This document shows, in pieces, positions 36,324-45,764 of a stretch of DNA of 55,616 nt (the first letter of the stretch is position 1; every line of letters begins with the position of its first letter). The translations under genes were made by a program, and so were the position numbers. The DNA comes from Chloroflexota bacterium (GTDB taxonomy: Bacteria; Chloroflexota; Anaerolineae; Anaerolineales; E44-bin32). The stretch spans positions 1 to 55,616 of the forward strand of contig JAJRUD010000116.1 in NCBI GenBank assembly GCA_024277995.1. The letters are read 5' to 3'. Under the pieces are notes generated by a model. The model ran no database searches and was not told the DNA's origin. It worked only from the letters and a program-made list of their open reading frames with translations.

Positions 36324-38018
36324 ATGATATCGGCGCGCAACGCAAAATGGTCCATCGCTGAAGGGCCTCCCAAGCACGTCCGTCAGAGGCTGACGGACTT
36401 CGCGCCGTTGATGCAGCGCATTCTCTACCTGCGCGGCATTAGCTCCAACGAGGAGGCCGGCGTCTTCCTGGACCCAGAGGGTGGAAAGATTCATGACCCG
36501 CATGAGCTGAAAGGCGTTGAAGAGGCGGCTCGTAGGGTGTTGCAGGCCGTCGACCGCGGTGAGCAGATCGCCGTCTACGGGGACTATGACGTGGACGGTG
36601 TAACGGCGACGGCCCTCGTGATCGAGCTGCTGCGTGGGCTGGGTGCTGAGGACGTTCGAGCCTATATCCCCAATCGGTTCGATGAGGGGTATGGACTGAG
36701 CAAGACGTCGCTGACGAGGCTGAGGGACGAGGGTGTGAGCCTGGTGATCACGGTGGATTGCGGTGTGCGCGCCGTGGAGGAAATCGAACACGCGCGGGGC
36801 CTGGGAGTGGACGTCGTGATCACCGACCATCACAACCCCGGCCACGATCTGCCGGCGGCGGCCGCGGTGGTGAACCCGAAACAAGCGGGGGATGCGTATC
36901 CGTTCAAAGAGCTTTCCGGTGTGGGACTGGCGTACAAACTGGGACAGGTCATGGCGGATCTGAAGGGGGAGGCGGTTGACGAGAGCCTGTTGGAGCTGGT
37001 GGCCTTGGGCACGGTGGCGGACGTTGCGCCGCTCATCGATGAGAATCGGGCGCTGGTAGCGCGCGGGCTGCATTTCCTCAACAGAACCAGGCGGTCGGGA
37101 TTGGTGGCGTTGGCGGGAGAGGCCGGGTTGAGGTCTGGCGAGATACGCGCGTCTTCGATTGGGTTTGGTCTGGGGCCGCGCATGAACGCCGCCGGAAGGC
37201 TGGAGACGGCGACGACGGCGCTCGATCTGCTCCTGTGTGATGACAGGACAAGCGGCGAGCGCTTCGCACGCGAACTCGATCTCATGAATCAGCGACGGCA
37301 GCGCATTACCGAGAAGATGGTTGAGCGTGCACGCGAGCTGATCAGAGAGCGGCCGGAGTCAATCCCGCTGCTGTTTGTGATCGACCGCGATTTCCACCAG
37401 GGCGTGCTGGGTCTGGCGGCGTCGCGCCTGATGGACGAGTACTATCGGCCGGCGATCGTGGGCTGGGATAACGGGACCGTGGTGCGCGCGTCAGCGCGCA
37501 GCATCCCCGGCTTTGACATCACGCGCGCTCTCGATGGAGCTGCGCATCTCTTTGAGCGCTACGGCGGTCACGCCGCGGCGGCCGGGTTCACCGTTCGGCG
37601 GGAGCGGCTGGGCGCAGTGCGTCAGCACCTGGCTGAAAGGGCCGTGGAGGTTCTCGGGGAAGAGGCGCCGCAGCGCCGACTGACGGCGGACGCCGAGGTC
37701 ACCTTCGCAGACCTGGATGCCGAATTGCTGCGTTTCGTTGAGTCTTTGGAGCCGACGGGCTTTGCCAATCCGGTGCCGATGTTCTGCGCGCGAGGCGTGG
37801 ACGTACTGGATGCGCGGGCGGTGGGGCAGGGAAAACACCTCAAGATGACCCTGGCGCAAGATCGGCGCGGCTTCGACGCGATCGCCTTTCGCATGGGGGA
37901 GTTCAGCGCGCGGATGCCGCGCAAGGTGGATCTGATGTTTCACTTTGAACGCAATGTATATCGGGGAGTGGAGAGCATGCAATTGCGCGTGGTCGATCTG
38001 AAACCTGCGGGCGCCTAG
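36324..38018 (+). CDS. recJ: Single-stranded-DNA-specific exonuclease RecJ
   Basis: RecJ degrades single-stranded DNA 5' to 3' in recombination and mismatch repair. The 564-residue product has the DHH-domain motifs IAVYGDYDVDGVTATAL near residue 90, ITVDCGVRA and VVITDHHNPG, and GTVADVAPLIDENR. The DHHA1 motif is RYGGHAAAAGFTV near residue 411, followed by an OB-like C-terminal domain. It is near the normal length of bacterial RecJ. ATG 36324 lies 26 bases after the preceding terminator. The stop codon shares the palindrome CTAG with the convergent glycosyltransferase stop. Confidence 0.93.
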   Translation: MISARNAKWSIAEGPPKHVRQRLTDFAPLMQRILYLRGISSNEEAGVFLDPEGGKIHDPHELKGVEEAARRVLQAVDRGEQIAVYGDYDVDGVTATALVIELLRGLGAEDVRAYIPNRFDEGYGLSKTSLTRLRDEGVSLVITVDCGVRAVEEIEHARGLGVDVVITDHHNPGHDLPAAAAVVNPKQAGDAYPFKELSGVGLAYKLGQVMADLKGEAVDESLLELVALGTVADVAPLIDENRALVARGLHFLNRTRRSGLVALAGEAGLRSGEIRASSIGFGLGPRMNAAGRLETATTALDLLLCDDRTSGERFARELDLMNQRRQRITEKMVERARELIRERPESIPLLFVIDRDFHQGVLGLAASRLMDEYYRPAIVGWDNGTVVRASARSIPGFDITRALDGAAHLFERYGGHAAAAGFTVRRERLGAVRQHLAERAVEVLGEEAPQRRLTADAEVTFADLDAELLRFVESLEPTGFANPVPMFCARGVDVLDARAVGQGKHLKMTLAQDRRGFDAIAFRMGEFSARMPRKVDLMFHFERNVYRGVESMQLRVVDLKPAGA

Positions 38019-38701
38019 TCGCGAAAACGATACTTCAGCAAGGTCCAGACGGCCTCAAAAGCATCCCGCATGCCGATCTTCTTCCCCTCGTGGTATTCGC
38101 GGGGATTGAAAGAGATCGGAACCTCGAAAATGCGTATCTTGCGCTTGAGGAGCTTGGCGGTGACCTCTGGTTCGAAGTCGAAGCGCTTGGCGTTCAGGGG
38201 GATATCTTGGATGACCTCTCTGCGGAAGAGCTTATAGCCCGTCTCCATATCGGAAAGGATACTGTTGTACAGGATGTTGGTCATGAAGGTCAGCAGTTTG
38301 TTGGCGATCATGTGCCAGAACATCGTCGGGCGGCGGGGAGCTCCCAGGAAGCGGGATCCGAAGACGACATCGGCTCTATCCTCGTCGATGGGTTTCAGCA
38401 GGATCGGGTAGTCGCGCGGGTCGTATTCGAGATCGGCATCTTGGATAAGGATCAAGTCGCCGCGGGCGGCCTCGATGCCGGTGCGGACGGCGGCACCCTT
38501 TCCCTGATTCCGCTCGTGCATGATGAGCCGCAAGCGGTCGCTCTTCGCCGAGAGGGATTGAAGGATTTCTCTGCTTCCATCGACGGAGCCATCGTCGACG
38601 ACGATGATCTCATCTGCCATCCCGGTCGCCTCGACGCGACGCAGGATCTCTTCAATGGTCTGGCGCTCGTTATAGACGGGAATGACCACGCTGAGTTTCA
38701 T
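38015..38701 (-). CDS. Family 2 glycosyltransferase (polyprenyl-phosphate sugar transferase-like)
   Basis: The 228-residue protein is a GT-A fold glycosyltransferase: KLSVVIPVYNERQTIEEIL at the N-terminus, EIIVVDDGSVDGS, ERNQGKGAAVRTGI and the metal-binding QDADLEYDPRDYP, then VVFGSRF and the ETGYKLFRREV block. The pattern fits DPM1/GtrB-type enzymes that load a sugar onto a polyprenyl phosphate. No C-terminal membrane helices are present, as in soluble DPM1. The start is ATG 38701; the upstream extension to 38767 overlaps the promoter of the next gene. Confidence 0.88.
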   Translation of the reverse strand: MKLSVVIPVYNERQTIEEILRRVEATGMADEIIVVDDGSVDGSREILQSLSAKSDRLRLIMHERNQGKGAAVRTGIEAARGDLILIQDADLEYDPRDYPILLKPIDEDRADVVFGSRFLGAPRRPTMFWHMIANKLLTFMTNILYNSILSDMETGYKLFRREVIQDIPLNAKRFDFEPEVTAKLLKRKIRIFEVPISFNPREYHEGKKIGMRDAFEAVWTLLKYRFRD

Positions 38702-38745
38702 GGGCGGGATTGTACTAGGGGAAAAGGCCTGGCACAAGTGGACTG

Positions 38746-38774
38746 TTGCCCCTTGGCTAACCCGCATATATAAT
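38746..38774 (+). promoter_or_regulatory. Promoter of the AAA ATPase operon
   Basis: TTGCCC (38746-38751), 17-base spacer, TATAAT (38769-38774). The leader to ATG 38889 is about 107 bases, with no clear structure seen. Confidence 0.65.
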
Positions 38775-38888
38775 CCAGCCGGTGTTTGAGGCCGGAGGTT
38801 GGGGATACATGTATCGGAAGGCGACGCGTAGCATCAGAGGATGGAATACGAGAAATGACGCGGTCTTGGTTGCCTATGGAGGCGAGTG

Positions 38889-40244
38889 ATGTCCCTTCCT
38901 AGAACTCCTGCGCGCTCGGCATCGGCGCCAGCGGGAGGGCGCTCGACTACGTCGAGCCTGCGCTTTGTCCCCCCACCAGTCAGTCGCGTGGAGGACACGG
39001 GGCTCTCGCAGCTATGGCTGCAGGACCTGGCGCTGAAGATCCTGTATTTCCGGGGATACCTGACGGGCTTCAACATCGCGGAGGCGATGGCGCTCCCCTT
39101 TGCAGGCCTGGTTGATCAGATCCTGGATGCCCTGAAGAAAGAGAAGTTCGTCGAAGTGAAGACGCAGATGGGATTTGGTGAGGGTTCATACCAATATGCC
39201 ATCACAGGGGCCGGGATCGCGCGCGCCCGAGAGGCCCTGGAACGCTCGCAGTATGCGGGGCCGGCACCGGTGCCGCTCGCCGTCTACAACGACGCCATAC
39301 GACGTCAGAGTCGCGGCAGGCCTACTGTGCACCCGCGCGCGATGCGCCAGGCTCTGGTCGACCTTGTGCTTTCCGAAACCACCTTCAACCGCATCGGGCC
39401 GGCGGTCAACTCTGGCACCTCCATCTTCCTCTACGGCCCGCCCGGAAATGGTAAAACTTCCATCGCGCGCGCCATCGGGCGCATGATCCTCGAAGAGGAC
39501 ATGTTCATCCCCTTCGCGATCGATATTGACGGGCAGGTCGTCAAGCTCTACGACTCGGTCAACCACGTCCTCTCGGAGGAGGATGAGGTCACCTCATCTG
39601 GCACCGGGACTTTGAAGACAGGTGCCAAGCGGGACCCGCGCTGGGTGAAGATACGCAGACCATTCGTGGTCGTAGGTGGCGAGTTGACCATGGCGGGGTT
39701 GGATCTGGTCTTTGACGACGTCAACAAATTCTACGAAGCCCCCTTCCAGGTGAAGGCCAACGGCGGCGTGTTGTTGATTGATGACTTCGGGCGCCAGCAG
39801 GTGCGACCGCGCGATCTGCTCAACCGATGGATCGTGCCGCTGGAAAATCGCATCGACTATCTCACCCTGCACACAGGGCGCAAGGTTGAGGTGCCCTTCG
39901 ACGTGATGGTGGTCTTCTCTACGAACCTGCCGCCCAAGGACCTGGTGGACGAGGCTTTCTTGCGGCGATTACGGCACAAGATCGAGGTCGGGGACCCATC
40001 TTACGAGTCCTACCGCAAGATCTTCAAGCGGGTGGCCGAGGGCAAGGGCGTGACGTATTCGGATCGGGGGTTGGCCTACTTGCTCCAGGAATGGTACATC
40101 AAACGCAATCGGAAGCTGAGGGCCTCGCACCCGCGCGACATCTGCGATCAGATCCTGGACATCTCGCGTTACATGAACGTCGAGCCCGCCATGACGAAAG
40201 AGCTCATCGACCGGGCGGCGAGCGCGTATTTCGTCGAACTGTAA
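38889..40244 (+). CDS. AAA-family ATPase with N-terminal winged-helix-like region
   Basis: The 451-residue protein has Walker A GPPGNGKTS near residue 182, Walker B GVLLIDDFGRQ near 292, a sensor-1 VVFSTNLPPKDL and a sensor-2 region HPRDICDQILDI. Residues about 35-115 (LWLQDLALKILYFRGYLTG, FVEVKTQMGFGEGSYQYAITGAG) look like a winged-helix domain. The N-terminal 30 residues are Ser/Pro/Arg-rich and probably disordered. ATG 38889 has GGAGG six bases upstream and is preferred over GTG 38886. It is the first gene before a glycerophosphodiesterase two bases downstream. Its job is unknown. Confidence 0.82.
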   Translation: MSLPRTPARSASAPAGGRSTTSSLRFVPPPVSRVEDTGLSQLWLQDLALKILYFRGYLTGFNIAEAMALPFAGLVDQILDALKKEKFVEVKTQMGFGEGSYQYAITGAGIARAREALERSQYAGPAPVPLAVYNDAIRRQSRGRPTVHPRAMRQALVDLVLSETTFNRIGPAVNSGTSIFLYGPPGNGKTSIARAIGRMILEEDMFIPFAIDIDGQVVKLYDSVNHVLSEEDEVTSSGTGTLKTGAKRDPRWVKIRRPFVVVGGELTMAGLDLVFDDVNKFYEAPFQVKANGGVLLIDDFGRQQVRPRDLLNRWIVPLENRIDYLTLHTGRKVEVPFDVMVVFSTNLPPKDLVDEAFLRRLRHKIEVGDPSYESYRKIFKRVAEGKGVTYSDRGLAYLLQEWYIKRNRKLRASHPRDICDQILDISRYMNVEPAMTKELIDRAASAYFVEL

Positions 40245-40246
40245 CC

Positions 40247-41032
40247 ATGACCGTGGCATCGGTGTGGCTTCGCCAACAGGCCCCAATGGTGATCGGCCAC
40301 CGTGGGGCCTGTAAGCGTGCGCCGGAGAACACCATGGCCGCATTTCGCCTGGCGGCGGAGACGGGCGCCGATGCCATCGAGTTCGACGTCAAGCTGACCG
40401 CCGACGGCCACGTGGTGGTCATGCATGATCAGACCCTGGATCGGACCACCAACGGCTCAGGGCCAGTCCATGCATCAACGCTGGCAGAGATCAAGAGGCT
40501 GGACGCGGGGGCTCACTTCAGCGAAAGCTATGCCGGCGAAACGGTCCCCACGCTGGACGAGGTCCTCGACGAGCTAGGCGAGCAGCTCCTGCTCAATATC
40601 GAGATGACGAACTATGCCAGGCTCTGGGATCGGCTTCCAGAGAGCGTCGTGAGGCTGGTGCGCGAGCGTCGGCTGCAGGATCGAGTGCTGCTCTCATCGT
40701 TCAACCCGATTGCCCTTTTGAAGGCGGCACGAATTGCGCCGGAGATTCCCAGGGGGCTGTTGGTGATGCCGAGTGAGCCGCGCCCGGTGCGGGCTGGGTT
40801 GGCCAGGGTGGTTCGACGCGAGGCGCTCAACCCACACGACGCGCTGGTCAATGCACGTATGATCAGGACCGAGCATGGCAAGAAACGACACGTGTATGTC
40901 TGGACCGTGAACGACGGGGGACGCGCGCGGGAGCTGTTGACGATGGGCGTCGATGGGATAATCACGGATGTACCGGACGTGATTCGAGCGAAGGTTGACG
41001 CTTGGGTTGAAAGTCGGGACGGGGAGCAGTGA
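40247..41032 (+). CDS. ugpQ: Glycerophosphodiester phosphodiesterase
   Basis: This enzyme hydrolyses glycerophosphodiesters to glycerol-3-phosphate and an alcohol. The 261-residue product has the family core MVIGHRGACKRAPENTMAAF (catalytic His, Arg, Glu), DAIEFDVKLTADGHVVVMHD (metal Glu and Asp, second His), and a late VYVWTVNDGG and GVDGIITDVPD block. No signal peptide is visible, so it is probably cytoplasmic and UgpQ-like; the symbol is by family only. ATG 40247 lies two bases after the ATPase stop. Its product is the substrate of the GlpABC complex encoded at 30.1-34.1 kb. Confidence 0.88.
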   Translation: MTVASVWLRQQAPMVIGHRGACKRAPENTMAAFRLAAETGADAIEFDVKLTADGHVVVMHDQTLDRTTNGSGPVHASTLAEIKRLDAGAHFSESYAGETVPTLDEVLDELGEQLLLNIEMTNYARLWDRLPESVVRLVRERRLQDRVLLSSFNPIALLKAARIAPEIPRGLLVMPSEPRPVRAGLARVVRREALNPHDALVNARMIRTEHGKKRHVYVWTVNDGGRARELLTMGVDGIITDVPDVIRAKVDAWVESRDGEQ

Positions 41033-41068
41033 CGTTGATGGGTGTGAGCGCCGGAGGGCGAGGGAGTG

Positions 41069-41899
41069 ATGACGACGGCTGATGCATGCACGATAGACGA
41101 AATCATGTGCGTTTGCATCGCGCGCCAGGTGCGAGACGGTGAGATCGTGGCTCAGGGCCTGGCGACACCGATCGTCGCCGCGGGGTACCTGCTGGCCTGG
41201 CATACGCACGCGCCCAACCTGTACTTCGCCTCGGCCATCGGGCAGACGCTCTGCAGAGAAGGAGCGCCGCTCGGCCTGACGACGATCGAGTCTCTATGGT
41301 TGGACCGCGCCATGAACAGCTTCGGGTTTGTGCAGGCCGCGGCTGATCTGCTGCCCAGGGTGCGGCCGAAGGAATTCTTCCGCCCGGGACAGGTCGATGC
41401 CAACGGCAACTTCAATAACGTGGCGATTGGCAAGGATTATCATCGGCCCCGCCTGCGCCTGCCAGGGGTAGGTGGGATCCCGGATGTCACCGTTGTGCTG
41501 GGAGATATCTATCTCTACGTGCCGAGGCACTCACGGGTGACATTCGTCAGACATCTGGACTATCTGTCCGGGCTGGGCCATCATCCGGATCGCCGGTGGG
41601 GCCGTGGGCCGCGCTATTTGGTATCGGACCTGGGCCAATTCGATTACGAGGGCGGGCGCATGAGGCTGACGCACCTACACCCAGGCGTAAGCGTGGATCG
41701 CGTGCGGGCAAAGACGGGATTCGAGATCGGCGTCGCGTCAGACCTGAAGCAGACTCGGCCGCCCACCAAGCGGGAGCTGAGGCTGTTGCGAGAGGCCATC
41801 GACCCCTTGGGAATACGCAAGCTTGAATTCATGAGCGGATCGGCCCGCAGAGCGGCGCTGCGCCAGATCGTGGCGCGCGAGAGTGCGCGCAGCGGATAG
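41069..41899 (+). CDS. CoA-transferase beta-subunit-like protein (GctB/IpdB-related)
   Basis: The 276-residue product resembles the beta subunit of class I CoA-transferases such as glutaconate CoA-transferase or IpdB: TIDEIMCVCIARQVRDGEIV, GLATPIVAAGYLLAWHTHAP, LYFASAIG, a GNFNNVAIGKDYHRP block and VGGIPDVTVVLG. The alpha-type partner gene is normally adjacent but is not in this window. ATG 41069 follows GAGGGAG; a GTG at 41066 is the alternative. Whether it works alone, with a distant partner, or has another role is unknown. It follows the phosphodiesterase by 36 bases. Confidence 0.72.
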   Translation: MTTADACTIDEIMCVCIARQVRDGEIVAQGLATPIVAAGYLLAWHTHAPNLYFASAIGQTLCREGAPLGLTTIESLWLDRAMNSFGFVQAAADLLPRVRPKEFFRPGQVDANGNFNNVAIGKDYHRPRLRLPGVGGIPDVTVVLGDIYLYVPRHSRVTFVRHLDYLSGLGHHPDRRWGRGPRYLVSDLGQFDYEGGRMRLTHLHPGVSVDRVRAKTGFEIGVASDLKQTRPPTKRELRLLREAIDPLGIRKLEFMSGSARRAALRQIVARESARSG

Positions 41900-41983
41900 G
41901 CGCATCCATTGCTTCACGAATAGGCCCTCCCGGGCACTCGGTGCAGGTGAGAGGGGGCTTCCGTCCAGGTAAGGGAGGTGAGG

Positions 41984-41989
41984 TATACT
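41984..41989 (+). promoter_or_regulatory. -10 box (TATACT) for a probably leaderless transcript
   Basis: TATACT ends 7 bases before ATG 41997, so transcription would begin at or next to the start codon. No ribosome site lies between. The -35 is weak. Confidence 0.55.
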
Positions 41990-41996
41990 CAGGTCG

Positions 41997-44765
41997 ATGC
42001 GGCGGTTTCTGCTGGTATTCGCCATAATCTCGCTCCTCTTGGGGGTCACCCACAGAAGTGGAATAGCAGCGTCGGCGGATGACACTGCGAGCGGACTTCT
42101 GGATGCCATGACGCCTGAAGAGCGCGTCGGGCAGCTCTTTCTCGTGACCTTCAAGGGGAGCGACCCCGCACCTGATGATCCAGTATTCGACCTCATCCAA
42201 GACGGGCATGTCTCCGGCATCCTCTTGACGACTGAGAATGATAATTTCGTCGGCGCGCCGGATACACTGGAAGCGACCCGGGCACTGGTGGAGCGCCTGC
42301 AGACGGAGGAGTACGAAAGTTCGTTGGAGTTTCTGCTGCAGGATCCGCTGTCGGGAGAGCCGCGGCGCCCGGTGTACGTGCCGCTGTTCATCGCGCTGAG
42401 CCAGGAGGGAGGGGGAGCGCCCTTCGCGACGATCCTGGGCGGCCTCTCCGAGGCGCCCTCGGAGATGGCCATCGGGGCCACCTGGGACCCGAATATGGCA
42501 GAAGCAGTGGGTGAAGTGCTCGGTCGTGAGCTCAAAGCCCTCGGCGTCAACATGATCCTGGCGCCATCGCTGGACGTTCTGGAAGACCCGCGCCAGGGAG
42601 TGCCGGGCGACCTGGGCGTGAGGGCTTTTGGCGGAGATCCTTTCTGGATCAGTCGCCTCGGCATGGCCTATGTACGCGGCCTGCACAAGGGGGCGCAGGA
42701 TGGGCTGGCGGTCGTGGCGAAGCATTTCCCCGGGTTGGGGAGCAGCAACAGGCCGCTGGGCGAAGAAGTAGCAACGATTCGGCGCTCGTTAGAGCAATTG
42801 AAGCAGGTCGATCTGGCACCCTTCTTCGCCGTGACGGCGAAAGCGCCGGGAGAGGCGCAGGAGGCCGTGGACGGGCTGCTGACTGCCCACATTCGCTACC
42901 AGGGTTTCCAGGGGAACATTCGGACGCAGACGCGCCCCGTCAGTCTCGACCCGACGGCGATGGATGCGCTCATGGGATTGGAGCCGCTCGCTTCATGGCG
43001 CGAGGCGGGGGGGATAATTGTCAGCGATTCGCTCGGATCGCGGGCGGTCAGGCGCTTCTACGATCCCACTGAGGTGACATTCAAGGCGCATCTGGTGGCG
43101 CGCGACGCGTTCCTGGCGGGAAACGACCTGCTCATCCTGGACGATTTTCGCGCCTCGGATGCGGCAGATGAATACGCAACCATACGCGAGACGTTGGCCT
43201 TCTTCGCCCAGAAGTATCGCGAAGACCAGGTTTTTGCCCAGCGGGTCGACGAAGCTGCCTTGCGGGTGATCAGGACGAAGCTTAGGCTTTATGGCGGAGC
43301 CTTTCTGCTCTCACGGGTCATCCCGGCCGAGGGTGGGCTCTCCTTGATTGGAAATAGCCCTGACGTCGCATTCGAAGTCGCTCGCAACGCTGCGACCCTC
43401 ATCAGTCCCCCCGCAGAAGAGCTGGCGGAGCGTCTGGGCGACCCACCAAAGCTGGGCCAGCGTGTGGTCTTCTTCACAGACTTGCGCCTTGTGCGGCAAT
43501 GTTCGACCTGCGCACCGCAAGCGAGGATCGGGTTGCGGGCCCTGGAGGAGACGGTGCTGCGGCTCTACGGTCAGCGCGGCGCCGGACAGGTTGGAGACTG
43601 GAACCTCACCTCCTTCAGTATGGCGGACCTGGCTTTTTACCTTGGAGAGGCGCCATCCGGTGTGCCGGAGACACCGCTGACGCAACCCGAAGTCCTGGAC
43701 GACGCGCTGCGGGCGGCGGATTGGCTCGTTTTCTCGACGCTGCGCTCTGATGAAGATGTCTACGGATCAAACGCCTTGAAGCTGCTGCTCAATCGCAGAC
43801 CGGATTTGGCCCGTGGAAAGCGGATCGTCGTATTCGGGCATGATGTGCCCTATGATCTCGACGCGACCGACATCAGTAAGATCGATGCGTATTACGCGCT
43901 CTATGACGCCTCACCCTCCTTCGTCGATGTGGCCGCGAGGCTCTTGTTCCAGGAGCTGACGCCGACCGGGGCCCCCCCGGTAAGTGTTCCGGGTATCGGA
44001 TATGACCTGATCAAAGCCCTCTCTCCAGATCCATCACAGGTGCTGCGGTTGCGGCTGGGTGCATCCGGGCCTGAGGCTGAGCGGGGATTGAAGGTAGGGG
44101 ACATAGTCGAACTCGAGACGGGACCCATCGTGGATCACAACGGAAACGTGGTCCCCGATGGAACACCGGTGCAGTTCCGCATAACCAGACAGGGGGACAC
44201 AGGGCCGCCGGTGATCCTGGAGGCGACCACCGTCGAGGGAATGGCGCGTGCGTCGATGACCCTGGACAGCCAGGGGGTGTTCGCGATTCGCGTCGAGGCA
44301 GATCCGGCGCGGGTTTCTGATTTGATACAGCTTACAGTCCAGGAAAGTGGACCGGGTTCGGTGGCGGTGATCCCGCCCACCTCGGTTCCCACGGTTTCGG
44401 TCAGCCCGACTTCGACAACCCATGTGGTCACGCCCACTGCGGAACGGTCGGGCGAGGCGGAGGAAAGCGTGAAGACGGGCGGCGATGGCGTGGGGCTGCT
44501 CGGGATGACCTGGGGGCTTCTGGGCCTGGCCCTTGTGGCGGGCGGCGAGATATGGTGGGCGCGGCGCAAGGCGAGGTCGCGAAGCGGCGTTCGTCCTCAG
44601 TTGATCGTCGTGGTAGGTGGATTGCTGCTGTTCAATTACTTCTCTTTGGGATTGCCAGGATCGGAGCGGGTGATCGATGGGCTGGGCGCGCTGACCGGTC
44701 TGTTGGCGACGATGGTCGGCGGGCTGACGGCGCTGCTCGTGGCAAGGTTGAGCCGCGTGCTATAG
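41997..44765 (+). CDS. GH3-like secreted/membrane protein, active site altered
   Basis: The 922-residue protein has an N-terminal signal peptide (MRRFLLVFAIISLLLGVTH) and a family 3 glycoside hydrolase-like domain (residues about 30-430): TPEERVGQLFLVTF, SQEGGGAPFATI, VVAKHFPGLGSS and IIVSDSLGSRA. A second alpha/beta domain (about 450-650) follows, then a beta-sandwich region with LKVGDIVELETG, a Ser/Thr/Pro linker, and two C-terminal membrane segments. In NagZ-type GH3 enzymes the loop after KHFPG carries the acid/base His. Here it reads GLGSSNRPLGEEVAT, without that His, so hydrolase activity is doubtful. Probably an outward-facing anchored protein. Confidence 0.78.
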   Translation: MRRFLLVFAIISLLLGVTHRSGIAASADDTASGLLDAMTPEERVGQLFLVTFKGSDPAPDDPVFDLIQDGHVSGILLTTENDNFVGAPDTLEATRALVERLQTEEYESSLEFLLQDPLSGEPRRPVYVPLFIALSQEGGGAPFATILGGLSEAPSEMAIGATWDPNMAEAVGEVLGRELKALGVNMILAPSLDVLEDPRQGVPGDLGVRAFGGDPFWISRLGMAYVRGLHKGAQDGLAVVAKHFPGLGSSNRPLGEEVATIRRSLEQLKQVDLAPFFAVTAKAPGEAQEAVDGLLTAHIRYQGFQGNIRTQTRPVSLDPTAMDALMGLEPLASWREAGGIIVSDSLGSRAVRRFYDPTEVTFKAHLVARDAFLAGNDLLILDDFRASDAADEYATIRETLAFFAQKYREDQVFAQRVDEAALRVIRTKLRLYGGAFLLSRVIPAEGGLSLIGNSPDVAFEVARNAATLISPPAEELAERLGDPPKLGQRVVFFTDLRLVRQCSTCAPQARIGLRALEETVLRLYGQRGAGQVGDWNLTSFSMADLAFYLGEAPSGVPETPLTQPEVLDDALRAADWLVFSTLRSDEDVYGSNALKLLLNRRPDLARGKRIVVFGHDVPYDLDATDISKIDAYYALYDASPSFVDVAARLLFQELTPTGAPPVSVPGIGYDLIKALSPDPSQVLRLRLGASGPEAERGLKVGDIVELETGPIVDHNGNVVPDGTPVQFRITRQGDTGPPVILEATTVEGMARASMTLDSQGVFAIRVEADPARVSDLIQLTVQESGPGSVAVIPPTSVPTVSVSPTSTTHVVTPTAERSGEAEESVKTGGDGVGLLGMTWGLLGLALVAGGEIWWARRKARSRSGVRPQLIVVVGGLLLFNYFSLGLPGSERVIDGLGALTGLLATMVGGLTALLVARLSRVL

Positions 44766-44777
44766 CCGATGGGCGGA

Positions 44778-45764
44778 TCAGCGCAGGCTTGAAGCCAGGG
44801 CGACCACCAGCAGGACGAAGGCCAGCCCGGCAAGGACTTGATCCACAGGCGAGGAAAGCCACCCGTCGAGCAAGGAAGTCACTCGGGACCGCGATTCGAG
44901 GTGGGGGAGATGCCCAGAGCCGAACAATGCCTCGCGCAGGGATGTGACGTCGGAAGGGCGATCGTCAGGGTGCAAGGCCATGGCCCAGAGAAGGGCGCGC
45001 TCCAGCCTGGGGCTGATGGCCGGGTTGAGCTCTCTGGGGGAACGCAGCGATCCCGCTTGCAAGAAGCGCTGCTTGGCCTCGACAGGTGGTGTGTTGGTAA
45101 GCAAGTGATAGAGCGTCGCACCGAAGGCGTAGATGTCGCTTCTGGCGTCGGTGTGCCCGGAATCGCCGCCGTATTGCTCCAGCGGTGTGTAGAGAGCCGT
45201 GCCTCTGCCTTGAATGACGGTGACGGTCATCTCGTCGGGGACCATTTGCTTGACGAGGCCGAAGTCAACCAGCTTGAGCAGGCCGCCAGGAGTGACTTTC
45301 AGGTTGCTGGGCTTGATATCGCGATGGATGACCGGGGGGGCCTGCGCATGCAGATATTCCAGGGCGTCGATGAGTTGGGATGCCCAGCCGAGGACCTGAT
45401 CGAGGGGCAGCAGGTGACCGGCGCGACGGGCGCGATCCATCAGGGTCTTCAGATCTTCACCGGGAACGTAGTCCATCACCAGGTAATCGCGTTCGCCCTC
45501 GGTGAAGAAATCGGAGACCTTGGGTAGATTGGGGTGATCGAGGCGGGCGAGGACCGACGCTTCGCGATAGAACTGGCTGCGTCCCTGTTCGCGGATGTTC
45601 TCGGGGAGGTCGGGGTCCTGCTGGACTTCCTTAAGAGCACAAAGCCTGCCGGGGAGGCGGTTATCCTCGGCCAGATAGATAGACCCCATGCCACCGCGGC
45701 CGATGATGCGCCTGATGACATAGCGATCGCGCAGGACCAGTCCGGGCTCAAGAGGCTCGGGCAA
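44778..45764 (-). CDS. Serine/threonine protein kinase with C-terminal membrane anchor
   Basis: The 328-residue protein is a Hanks-type kinase: the glycine loop [13 protein letters not shown], catalytic Lys in [18 protein letters not shown] near residue 145, DFGLVKQMV, and an activation segment [17 protein letters not shown], then GATLYHLL. A short linker and one C-terminal membrane helix (about residues 308-326, [18 protein letters not shown]) anchor it, with almost nothing outside the cell. It has no PASTA or other sensor. It is divergently transcribed from an FHA-winged-helix regulator; the starts are 131 bases apart. That neighbour is a plausible substrate or reader. Confidence 0.9.
   Translation of the reverse strand: MPEPLEPGLVLRDRYVIRRIIGRGGMGSIYLAEDNRLPGRLCALKEVQQDPDLPENIREQGRSQFYREASVLARLDHPNLPKVSDFFTEGERDYLVMDYVPGEDLKTLMDRARRAGHLLPLDQVLGWASQLIDALEYLHAQAPPVIHRDIKPSNLKVTPGGLLKLVDFGLVKQMVPDEMTVTVIQGRGTALYTPLEQYGGDSGHTDARSDIYAFGATLYHLLTNTPPVEAKQRFLQAGSLRSPRELNPAISPRLERALLWAMALHPDDRPSDVTSLREALFGSGHLPHLESRSRVTSLLDGWLSSPVDQVLAGLAFVLLVVALASSLR

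Noticed and set aside
40091..40246. Longer N-terminus for the glycerophosphodiesterase
   Set aside because: It lies inside the AAA ATPase gene in another frame and has no ribosome site; ATG 40247 fits the family start.
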